From assembly GCA_012845835.1 (NCBI GenBank), contig JABAKD010000026.1, forward strand, positions 5,037,699 to 5,101,698: a stretch of 64,000 nucleotides of DNA, read 5' to 3'. Shown here one piece after another: positions 1 through 12,300 of the stretch. This stretch comes from Undaria pinnatifida. Taxonomy: Eukaryota; Sar; Phaeophyceae; Laminariales; Alariaceae. Made by a program: the position numbers and the translations under genes. The notes beneath the pieces were generated by a model. The model had not been told where the DNA came from and searched no databases. It worked only from the letters and a program-made list of their open reading frames with translations. Numbering within the stretch: the first letter of the stretch is position 1; each line of letters starts with the position of its first letter.

Positions 1-73
1 ACAGTATATAACGTACTATTACTATATAACCATGACACCTGGTATTGTCGCCGTGTGCGTTTTTTGCGTTTAG

Positions 74-301
74 GGCTGTGGAATCGACGGTGCCGTGGGC
101 GGTGAATGACCCTCGAGAGGTTACTTCCTTGGCCGGTGTGAAGGTCGGACCCGGTCGGCTTGACGACTACGCCGCAAGATTCCAAGCGCTCATGTGGCTC
201 GAGGAGAGCCAGATGTTGTGGGACGTGCAGCAGTACGATTTGCACGACGTCAATCTCGAATTGGACGTCGGGCGCTACCTGAAGGATGACCCCACGAGCT
301 T
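74..301 (+). CDS. Helicase exon 1 of the visible part
   Basis: The acceptor is TAG at 71-73 and the donor is GTGAGC at 302. The exon starts with the last base of a split codon and ends in phase 2. It encodes LMWLEESQM and YDLHDVNLE, which match the MOV10 segment just before the first beta-barrel. Reading through the donor would stop at once (TGA at 303), which supports splicing. Confidence 0.85.
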
Positions 302-3300
302 GTGAGCACTAGCTAGGATGGTAGTATCGATGTTATTTCCCAATTGACGTCCATACCGAGCGGCGTAACTTGTGTCGCATGGTGTATTTTTTGGTTGACG
401 TTACAATGGTGTCGGACACACTGCGAATCATCTGAGCTGCTAGCCACGGATGACATGATTCGGAGGGCTTTCATGAAACACCGTCGTTCTTGCCCCAGTG
501 ATGTTTGCCTCGGGGCCAATCTGGTTGCATCTATCGCACTATGTCCCCCTTGCTTGCTTCTATCGCAATTGAACGTGTCACTGAAGGTAAATTTGAAGTG
601 ACCTAGGACACACGTCGTCGGGACTAAGCCCCGCAAAGTTTATTCCGTTAGTCCTCGCCCAGCAAACGTTGTCCAGTAAAACTTGCCCACTAAACCTTGC
701 CCGTACACCTTGCCCCGCGGCTGGAGCTCTCCCGGCTCAAACTAATCGATCGCACTCTTCAGTTGCGTGACGCATGCTGCTTTCGTTGGGTGGCCGACTC
801 ACGCCCGCCGCCCTCCACCCTCTGTCCCGCCGGCGCACCTCGTGCTCCATTCTACAGCCTGGTCGGTCGCCTGGATGTGCCGGGCGTAATGGAAAGCCGG
901 CCTAGGTTGGCCATCGGCGACGTCGTGAGGCTTCGACCCCCCCCCGTCGTCAGGGACCGCACCAAACTTGTGGGGGGTGGTCGAACACCCAGTGGTAGCG
1001 TCGGTTGTGGCCTGGGGAGTGTTGGCGGAGGGGGGACTGAGGGGGGTGTTGGGGGGGTGGATGGGACTCAGCCAGAGGAGGGGAGTGGTCCCGCATTTGA
1101 AGTGCAGGTGATATAGTTTGGTCCTGAACAATGCTAAATGGCTCGAGTTCCTGTTTTACTAGTTCTATAACAGGAGGCCGCTGTTGTTTGTAGCTTCCAT
1201 GAATACAGTAGTCGCTATTGTAGGATAAGCGTGGTACATTGGTTAGAGTCGTACGGCAAAAGAGCAGTGGAGCCCCATGCGTGCGCACTCACAGGCAAAG
1301 CAGTACTACAGAATACTACACCTACTTTATCATTATTTCCCGTTCCCAGGCGTTTGCACGTTTCTTGTACATGCATGATGCGATTTTTGCGTGGAAACTC
1401 GGTTTTTCCAATGCTCGAACGCGGATAATGAGCAACAAGCCTGTGTGTTATCTACACCCCTCGCCCTATGACTCCCTGTCGCTCTGTATCACCCCCTCAA
1501 CTACGGCTACCCCTCTTTGCATGACGCACTTGCAAATAATAACGTGCACGACTCGAACCGCCTCGAGAACCACACACCCAGAAACCCATTTCGACACTTG
1601 AAACAGCAGCGCAAACACCACAGCATAAGACGATCGCACCAGGCCACACAGCACGCGCAAAAGCAGACAGTACAGCAGACTAAACAGCAGACACACAGAC
1701 CACACAGCAGGCGTGTCCCTGATGGATTTTGCCGGGAGAATGGTCGTGCATTCAGAGAGTAACAGCAATGCCGTCGATGTAGAGAGGATGCGTACACGTA
1801 TATGGACAATTATACGGCTGGCGGTGCGTGTGTTTGCCCTCTCACTCGAATTGTACTCGCGATAATTTATTGCTGTGTGGTGCCGACATGATGAAGCACT
1901 CGAAAATAGTCGTGCTCGCGTACTCGCTAGCGCGTACGACGCGTACGAGGAGTAGAATCGTAGCCGTACGTAGAAGGAAGGGGGCAGCATCACCCACACT
2001 CGGACTCGTACGTGTGATCTCTTATCGGACTCGGACGTGTGATCTCTTATCTGAGAGCAAGAGAGTTGAAAATCTAAATCTACGAGATTTCAACAGCAGG
2101 AGTAATAAAACAGTAGAACAGAGTAGATACCGGTCCAGCTACCGGTCATGAAGGATCTCTGTCCCTTGGGAGCTCTACGGCTCAATTTGTTTTTCTGGGC
2201 TCTCTAATTGTTGCGAAGAGTATAATTCAATCCATCATTGTTGTACAAATGTTGTAGCCAGCAGCAGCCGCAAGCAGCAGCCAGCAAGGCATTGCAGCCG
2301 TCAAGCCATCACTGCCACCACCATCTGGTGGTCCACCATCATCTCCATGGTCGGTACGGCGACCAATCCCGCCTAGGACCGGTATATGCGCGGGCTGTGC
2401 CGTGTAGGATCTATCTTGGTCTGTGCCTGTTTGTGTTCCTGCGCTGCGTTATGCCGCCGCCCGCCGCCGCCGCCGTCTTTTTTTTTTCAAGTAAAGCCGG
2501 CATGGTCTGTCTCCGAAACAAAACATGTCAACCCAAAAAGCACCCATCTCATCGGGGTTCTGAGATTTTTAAAGATTAACCCTGGACTAACCACACATCA
2601 CCGAGGCAGGCGGGTGTGTGACGTGAAACCGCTTGACGACGTGATGCTCCGGGCAAAATCCATCAGGACCATGCCTGCTGTGTGGTCTTCGTGTCTGCTG
2701 TGTGGTCTGCTGTGTTGTCTGCGCGTGCTGTGTGGCCTGGTACGATGGTTTTATGCTGTGATGTTTGCGCTGCTGTTTCAAGTGTTGAAATGGGTTTCTG
2801 GGTGTGTGGTTCTGGAGGGCGTTCGAGTCGTGCACGTTATTATTTGCAAGTGCGTCGTGCAAAGAGGGGTAGCCCCTCAACTACCGTTTTTTTTTGTTCC
2901 ACAGCACCGTTGCTAATGGCAAGGCAATGTTGTTCAGCAAAGTTTAAGTTTCGGAGATACCAGCCAAATTATTCCTGTGCGGCTGCTTGCGGGCTTGATT
3001 TCTTCTTTTGGGGAGGGAATTTTCAATTTTTTCTTAAAAACGGATTCTATGCCTGAGGCAACGTTTGCTTGAGAAATTCTCAAGGAAAAGTTGGAATCGA
3101 AGCACCGAGATTCCGTGTGCTCGACACAGTTCGTTCGACCAAATCGCTGACAGGGTCGTGAAATCTAAACGCAAGGAGCTTCGTTAGGGACTCCGACCCC
3201 CCTTGGTGTACTGTGCTCACTCTACGCACGGTGATGTGTGGCGGACGCCGACCAGACTTCGGTTAAAAATACATATGGCGGCTAGCGTTTATAAAACAAA

Positions 3301-6300
3301 GACAAAAACTCTCGATCGCTCTCCAACGGGCAAAAAATAGAATTTTGAGCAGACTTGACGGAAGAGCAAATGACAACGCAGGCAAGCCTTGCGCTCTAGA
3401 GCATGGATCAACCTGCACTCTTCGGCGCTGTCATCTGCATTCATGGGGCCTTGTCCAGAACGAATCGGGTTGACGGTGGGGTTGTTCTATCTCAGGTCAA
3501 TCATGACTGTTGGACAACTTCACCCGAGGTTCGTTGAAAATTGACAAATTGCGCTGCCTGAAAAAAAAAAACTTTAATATTACCGGGTATATTTTATCAT
3601 TATTCCCCCACAGCGACGGTACGAAATTCTCTTCAGCGAAATACCAAACAGTTGGTAGTGTTTCATGTTCCTTATCGCGCTGTCATTAGCAATGGCCTTA
3701 AGAAGCAAAGTCCAAGTAAGGAACGGGATCGTAACGCTACTCCTGCCGCACCCTCAACGATCGTTCATTTTCCGTTGTCACAGGCCTTAGATAATAACGT
3801 TCAATTAAACAACGGGGCTGCAACTCTTCTCACGCTGCACTCTTAACGTTCGTTTTCTTTCCTTTTTTACAGGCCTTAGTAAGCAACGTCCACTTAAACA
3901 AGGGGATTGTAACCCTGCTGATGCCGCACCCTAAAGCGGCCGCTGCTCCGTCGTCGTTTTCGGGGAGTTACGTGGACGTTGTTTTGACAGCGGTGATGAA
4001 GGCTAACTCGAGCGGGGACGGTAAAGTGGCAATGGATGGGTGGCACGCGCGGTTCATGCTGGAGCGACATGGCTTGCAGGTGCAGTGTTATTGTATTTTT
4101 TGGTATTATGTTTGCCATCTGAAAATGTGCAGCATGAGTTTCAACGTCGACGACGCATACACATTCCTAAAAAGTAGAACAAAACCAAGGGAAAACATAC
4201 GAAGAAACATGCATTGAGTAATATTGTGTATGCATGTTATTTTCGCGGTAGAGCGCGGCCTTTGCATGAGGCGTGAAGATACAACGTGGCATGGCGATGG
4301 AGCTGCTCGCCCTTACATGGAATTATCTGGATACCTCATATCCAGAAGTGACATGTCTGAGATGTAGTCGAAGCGTACATCTAGTAGGTCACGATTTATA
4401 TGATCCAGATCCTACACTACTCGCGGAAGTCTTAATCTGTCGTTATGATATGTTGTACAGGATCTTGTTTGCCGATTCAACCCTAATAATAGATCATGCA
4501 GATCATGTATAGGCCAGGGATCTATCTGCCTTGAATTTGGCACAGATCATAAGATAGAGATGTTATATGTGCGATGTGTGGGTGGATGTCTCTGAGTTGC
4601 GACGGCGTGTGCGGCCAAACGATACCCGTCTCCTTCAGAGCGAACGCATCCTCCCGCAATGCTGTCGGACCTGGATGTCGTACGTTTGAAGTAATGTTCT
4701 ACGAGTAGCCCGTGCTGAATATTAGTGGGCGCCGGCAGTGGCTTTACTGGATGCTGGCGTTGTCGATCGTGCTGTGTACCCGTTGTGTCGTCAACAAGCA
4801 GCGGGCGAGAGAAGGGTGGAGGTTGGGGAAGGGGGCAGTTTTGGAGGAGGTTTTCCTGAAAGCGAGCGAAAGAGGGGTGGAGGTTGGGAAGGGGTCAATT
4901 TAATGGGTTTTGAGAATGCGATGCGCTTTCCGACGAGGTGTGTACGTCGGCTCTGCCACTTGTGGCTATCTTTTTTCTTCTGACAGCTGGTAGCCCAGGG
5001 TGGTTCCTTAATCCAGGGCATTAATCGTGTAGTTGCATATCTGCAAGGATACACCGTACGACACAAACGCCTCCGTACAGTGAATCCCCACAGACTTACC
5101 ATCGAGCGATCGACCCTCGGCTGCACACTGGTCTGCTGATTTTTGTAATTATCTCAGCTTGTGCGGGGAACGACAGCCGTCGCAATTCTTGGGCGTTTGT
5201 CTCAGATGATATTTGCCCGCAACACTCTGGCGTGAGTCATGGAATATAATATACCCCGTGTCCCCTCCTCGCTCAGTTCATACACGACGGCCTGAACAAG
5301 CTTCTCCGCTGCGGTGAAGACGCGGGTGACACGGTGGGGCCTCTCCGGTACCTCTTCCCAGAGCCATACATGCTGCCCAAGGCTCCTCTCTGGGTAAGCG
5401 TGCGGTGAACCCAACAGCAGTACCCTATCACTACTTGGGTAAAGAGAACGGTTTTTGTATTTTGACACCAGAGTCAGGAGTAACGTTTAGGGAACTGTAC
5501 ACCGCTGCACGTATATCCCGCAGGCAGTAGAGGCGTTGTGTAAAATTATTCTAAGGACGTCAGCTGTGAGTTCGACGAATTCAGGATCGATACTCATATT
5601 CGCAAGCTGCGTTGTTGGTACTTATAATATACTAGGTGGGTGGTTTTTTTCAATCAATGGGAGGGTAGGTATTGTTCGTCTATTGTGGGCTAGGGTTCGG
5701 ATGTAGCGGTGGGAGTTTGTTTCTATTGTGAGCTGCCGCAAGGTTTAGCCGTGGGAGTGTAACGGGTGGGGTCTGTGGCGTATTGCGTTCGCCCAATCGA
5801 CGAACACGTTTTGGTGTATCGGCGCTCCACCGTGCGAATGGGGCTAACGTGTGATCGGTACGACGTGTTTTCTTGATCGAACCGTGTACATGGGGCGCTG
5901 GACTCAACGAAGGTTAGGAATCCCTCAAATACATAGGGCGCGAACCGCACCACACAAGTGTCCCAACCTCCATGGCTGAAATGCATCCAGTAGCGAGGTG
6001 CACTGAACGTAACATAAACAAAGCACCACCAGCCCTTGCCGCTCGTCCACTGCGGGTTTGCATCGCTGTCAGGCAGCAGCTCTAGCGTTTGTTTGTTTTT
6101 TGCCGTCGGCTGGCGTCATTCAACAAATTGGGTCGAATGGGGATTCGTTCTCCTGCTGCAGAAGGTCAAAGATCCGCCGTTCGCATCTGTAACAGAAACC
6201 TGAGGAGTCGCCGCATCACTGTTCGTCCGGCCGAGCTCAATCACGGGGACTTGCTCCTCCTGCGAGCTCCTCAAGTCGCCATCCCACTCATTTTGATCAC

Positions 6301-9300
6301 CTCTGTCCGTATTGCCGGCGCGTTCGCTTGCTCGCAGCCATTGCCCGAGAGCGCGTTCGAGTGGGAGATGTCTTCCGCCAACGATTCGCAACGAACTGCT
6401 GTCAGGGACATCGTCACCGGGGCTCACGGCCAGGCAAGCCAAGCGTGCGGTAGCAGCATATATCAAAATCTACACTCGGGTTTCGTTTCCTCGGGCGTGT
6501 TTTTCAGTGTAGAAACAAACTATATACGTTCCGGTTGGCAGTTGAATGTGTGACTTATTTGTTCTCGACCTGCGTATTGCGGTGGACGGAAATGAGGGTG
6601 CTGTCGTTACTAGATTATTTGCCAGATGTGTCCAACCAAGTACATGAATCTCTCCTCTCCCCTCCTTGGTTTTGGGGATCCCGTTGGACAATGTTTTATT
6701 AAAAAAACGAAAAGTAACCGCCAGGACCTTCCATTCTGCGATTTGTTGTTTGTACCGTACAGCACCCAGCGTTGATGTGATATTTTCGGGACGCAGAGTG
6801 GGGCTGTATGGCTTCTCGGACAAGAAAATATAAAACAATCGTTCCACAATAGATGCTAACAGCGGGCATTGTTTGGGGTTCTGGATGGGGCGAACGGCCT
6901 CACTCGCGTTCAAGAAGTCTCAACGGTACCTTCCATGTCGGCTGGTGTAGTTGTCGGGGAAAATGTGCCCCGCTGCTTGGTGCTTGGTGCTGGCCGGATG
7001 CACGTGTTGTTGTTGTTGGTGGTGGTGGTGTTGTTGGTGGTGTTGGTGGTGTTGGTGTTGGTGTTGGTAGTGTTGATAGTGGTGATGTTGGTGATGGTGT
7101 TGATGATGTTGATGATGTTGTCGCAATAACTCATCGCCATGATCTAGCAGTCCATGGTCACAAGGCAGGCTGTATTGACTCTGCAGTAGATTCATACCCC
7201 TCAGGAAAAATGCGTCAACTTGACCGTCGTTGGCGTCGTTTGTCCACGCGCAGGTGCCGTACGTGATCTTCGGACCACCAGGGACGGGCAAGACTTGCAC
7301 GGTTATCGAAGCCATCTTGCAGCTCTTGAAGCTGAGACCGCACTGTCGAATACTGGTGAGGAGCAAAGATGGGAAGTGGCCGCACGTCCCCAAAACACCA
7401 ACACCGTTGACGGGCGTACAACCGACGTGTCCCATGAAACGTACGTGGTAGTGGTTACTGTGAGGAGTTTCGAGATGCCAAATTTGGTTGAGTAGGAAAA
7501 CATATATGTATACCAGGTATATAAAATGGCTTATAACCGACGAGAAACCATGGAGTGGCAAGAAGTTTTTTATCGTGTCGGCCTCACGATCGGATTATTG
7601 AAACTCGAGTTTCTCGAGGTTAAACTATTTGTTAGAACGCTTTTTTGTTAGAACGCTTTCTTCGAGGATTCGGCGTCCCTCGCCCCCTATGCCCCTCTCG
7701 CCTTGAACGCGTACGGGGGCCGAGAGAGACAAGCGAGAAGTAGGCACGATGTTGGGTTTTAAACGACATTCTCGAGCTTTTCTGTGATTATTGATAGGGA
7801 GATGTTGGGCAAATACAACATGGAATAACTTTTCAAAATGGTCGTATTACCCGAACGGCAGTCCCAACAAAGCACTTTTCCTTGCCGCTTGGAAGCGTTT
7901 GAACCTACCAGGTACGCTATTGCGTGTTGTTTTACGATATATACTCGAGGGCCTCCTGAAACCACTGTTGTTGACCCTAGCGTTTGCCAGGTAAGTAGTA
8001 AGCAACTCCCCTGCACAGCCAACTCATGGCGTGGAGTGCGTGAATACGCTCCTGGAAGATCGATCTGCTGTAAAGTACTGCGGTACCGGGTATGTAGTCC
8101 CGGTACGAGTATTGCGATTTCCGCGAGATCCCGCTGTATATATTTGTTGGTTTTAGGATCTTCAGCCTGGATCTGCGTACGTAGTAGGATTTGTATTTTA
8201 AAAATGATCCCGTCCATTGTGTGTTTAATTAAGTTCAGTGCATTGTATGAATTTACGAGCATGCCGAATACTTCGTACGAGTACAGCTTCAGAAACAAGC
8301 TACACCCGGTTACAGTAGCTGCACCCCGAGCTCGAGCGCTGTACGAGTACGAGCACGAGCACATTTTTCGAGTATGTACTAGTATGAATACGCACGCTCT
8401 GCTGTGCGACACTGCTGTGCTACTGTACCTCTGTGTATGATATTGTACGAGTATCATGTTGATTTTCTTGGGTTTTGTTTGAGATTTGTTTTCGAATGTT
8501 ACCAAACCCGGATCTTGCATTTTTAATATGAAAAAACATCCCGTTTTCTTACCTTGGGTGCATTGACGAGCACGAGTATTAATTAATCATGAATATACGA
8601 ATACGAGAGTCAGCTCCAGAAACCAGCCCGGCACGAGCACGTACGAGTTGTACGAGTACGAGTGCATACAAGTATTGCGCACAGTGGTATGATACGTAGT
8701 GGCTCGCGGGTACGTACGGTGCTGCTGCGTAAAATTGCGCAACGAGCCGTTCTACTCGTATGGCATTTTACCCCGTCGCGAGCAGCAGCTCGGACTCGCA
8801 CAGAAGTAACGTACAAATCTTCATGTCGCAGAGACGGTGGCCTACATGGATGTCGATGATATTTTGCGAGCTCAAGCGCTGGTCGTTGCTATGTCTGCTA
8901 CCTGACGACAAACTACGACCGTTTGTTGTTCTGTTGGGTGTTGGACGCACGCTATCTACAAAAAGTGAGTACAATCTACAACAGCAAGCAGCAGTGTAAT
9001 AACCGACGAGTTGATTGACGAAGGCAGCAACGACGTGTCGCGCCTGAAACGCCGGCAGCTTGTCTCTCTGCGTTCAGACTACTTCGTACATGTAATCGGG
9101 GTAGAGAGGCTTGGATCAAGCAAGAGAAGCAAGCTCAGTGCGCACCTCTCCATGGCTAGGTGGAAAAAATGCCGCAATCAGCAATCAGCCGGCTTACTGG
9201 CCACGGATGCTTGATCGAGTCGAAATAGTAGCCGACTGCCCGCACATCTCTTAGGGGCGGGACTAGAGAGTCAGTCGGTGTGGGCTCGGATTTCGCGTAA

Positions 9301-12300
9301 ACAAGACGGCTACTTCGAGTCACACGTATATATTTACCGGCAGTCAAGGTACATGTTATACATACGACCTGGTATTTTTTTGCCTGAAGATTCGATCAAA
9401 TCTGAAGCTCGGAATCGGATTCGCGTAAGAAATCGTAGTAAGTCAGCCGTCTACTATCAGCCTAGACTATTAGGCTGTGTTGAGGTATTGGCATTACTTT
9501 AATACATTCTATACGAACTATAGGTTTATGTGTGTAGTTGCGTTGTTTGCTGCATCTATCTTTTGATTCGAACAAATCGAATTGCTACTCTGCCCTACCT
9601 AAAGCGTGGGTGCTGAATGCCGACATCCATTTCGAGCCCTTGTATAGCATGAAACCAACGAACGTCACCACCCAGGGCCAATCCAACCCAAGAGATATCA
9701 GCTAAAATGGCCAAAAAGCGGTCGAAACCTATTTATTCTTGGGTTGAATTGTGGCCTCGGGTCAGACGCTCGTTGGTTTCTTATTATTGTCATATGTTTT
9801 CCTACGAAACCCACCTTAATATGTGGCAAACGCCTTGGTATTAGTACGCGTCGGTCACGGCGTGTGTTTCCCGGAATGCCGTCGGTCGCACCCATTGGCT
9901 GCCGCCATGATGCGTCTCTGATGAGGGGGAGGGGTGCGGCAGAGACAAGCAACTCGGAGACAAAGCGCCATTCGCATCCTGCGCTCTCTCGCTGGCGTCC
10001 CGAAGTATACCATGTCTAGTTTTTTTTGTCGTTTCCCCAGACGAACCGCGCGGCTACTGCTGCGGTAGCGCCGCGATGGTGCTCGCGAGCCTGGTGTGCA
10101 AGTGGTTGTTGGTGCGGCTTTTTGGTGCATGTGATGTCCTCAGTTCTCTGGCACGTCCTAGTTTCGACGTTTCACCGTAATAGTGATTCACCACCATCTG
10201 TCCACCCCTCTGCGCGCGCACGTGACAGGCTTGTGGACCTTCCGATACGGCTGCGGATGTGATCTGCGAGAGACTGTCGAGGCACTTGTCGACAGACAGG
10301 CTCGTCCGTATCAATTGGTGGCAGAGGCTGGCGGCGTCTGTGGACCCGAAGATTCTACCCTACTGCCCACAGGTTCGGACAGATTTATATGTTGTATGAA
10401 GCAACCATAACATCAGCCGCCGGTGTAAAGTCAACTGTTACTAGATGCTGTACAGTAGAGGACGGTACCCTCTGTGGCAATTTAAACTTCACCGGCATGA
10501 TATGCCGTGACGGTTTTACTGTGCGCCGCATTGATTCGCGGGTGAAGCTGCGCTCGTTTGCAGTGCCACGCTGAATGGATTGTTGTGCTGTTTACGTTTC
10601 AATCGAAAGCGTTGGTTGCCACACGTCGCTCGTCTGTTATGCGCTGTCACGTGCTTGGATCGGTTTGTTTTCGCTGCGCCATCGTTGTTGTTTTGATGGC
10701 CTTTTCCGCGGACTGTGGGCTTGTTTTTATGACCCGCGCCGAATAGTGGCACAACACCGATGCACCTTGGACTGAAACATGTATTCGATATAGTTACACC
10801 CCAACGTGTCTTGACACTTTAAATTCTTCCAAAATATTATACCACAGCTTTTTAAGTAGAAACAATGTGGGTGCGGCTCCAAAGGGGTTCATACAATGCA
10901 CAATTAGTGCACACAATGCGTGCAGCATCGACCTGCTTCCGCCGAATCGAGCATATGCTGTGCTGTCTCAACTTGGTCTTCTTTCCCCTCTCTCTTACCT
11001 CGTCATGTCCCTATTGTCTCTCGTCATGCCTCGTTGTGCCCTCATGGGGTCCCTTTTGTCTGTCATCGCGCCTCCGTAATCCGTCATTATGGCCCTCGTT
11101 GCTCTGCGTGTCTCCCTCTTATTTGCTCATGTGGCCTTTTCCCCTCGTCGTACCTCCCTCTTGCTTCCAGATTGTGGCCCTGTTGCCTCATCGTACCTCC
11201 CCCTTCTTTCCCCTGGTGTCCTTTTTCCTCGTTGTTCCTCTCTCTTGGTTCCTGATCGTGGCCCTCTTTCCTTGTCATGCTTGCCTCTTGCTGTCGTCGG
11301 CCAGGACACAAACCGCGGGATGTTCGTCCCGCCTGCGTCGGTGCCGCAGCAGGTCGTCGTCTGCACGTGTGGCACGGCGGGGGTGCTCAACGTGCTCGGC
11401 CTGGGCAAGGTCAGGCATACCTTAGACGTATACGGTGGCGGGCACCTATTAAGAAATAGGGTATTAAGAAAGACAGGATGACGTTTACAGGAATAAGAAA
11501 ATCTGGAAGCCTGTGTACTAAAGTTACTGTAGAACACATCCTCTCCCAAATAAGAAACCCAGCCTACGTCCGTATTTTTGATTCTTAATAGGTGTCCTGT
11601 GCTATACTGGGACATGCACACCACACACCCGTAGCACGCGCGATCGAAACATCACTCGCAGCTTGCAAAAACGAGTTTAGATGGAAACCTTAATATTAAA
11701 TATCCGGTTTATTTTGAGTGTTGTATGGGAACGTTAGCGGCAGAAGCACCATCACCGCTGCCACTCTCCCGTTTCCTCGCGGCCCCAAAGGGGCTTTCTT
11801 CGCAAATTCGTGACATGTACATGATCTCCGTCTGTGCATCTCCCGTCCCGCCCAATGTCAGGCGGACTTCACGCACGTGTTCATCGACGAATGCTCGCAG
11901 GCCATGGAGACGGAACTGTTGGTGCCTCTTTCCTATGCGAGCGGCGCCCAGATTATCCTGTGCGGTGATCCCAGACAGGTGAGGCGATTAGGTTTCTCAG
12001 GACGAGATAGACTCGTAGCCGGTCACTGGGTGGAGTACGGCACTGTCGCGTATTTTTGTTTCGCCCGCCGTGTGTTCGCCCCGTACTGTAGTTTCACTCC
12101 CAGCGGGACACTGTGCACGACACTGACGGGGGGCGGGGGGTCTTTCATTAGCCTCGTGTCCACCCTGTACGGTACTTGTTGGTCTTGTTTGGCGTATCGA
12201 GCGCCTCTGCTTGAGCTCTTGGCGAAAAACACTTTCGACGTTGTACGCCCCACCAGGAAGAATCACTGTTACAACAGTAAAGGTCCCTGTATAGTTTCGG

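Noticed and set aside
6089-6337. Continuation of helicase exon 5 upstream in the same open frame
   Set aside because: The CTCGCAG acceptor at 6337 and exon 4 (LRYLFPEP) account for the family alignment. The extra 80 residues match nothing.
8815-8910. Stretch reading [20 protein letters not shown], helicase-like at a glance
   Set aside because: Exon 6 joins exon 7 directly in phase and sequence, leaving no room for it.
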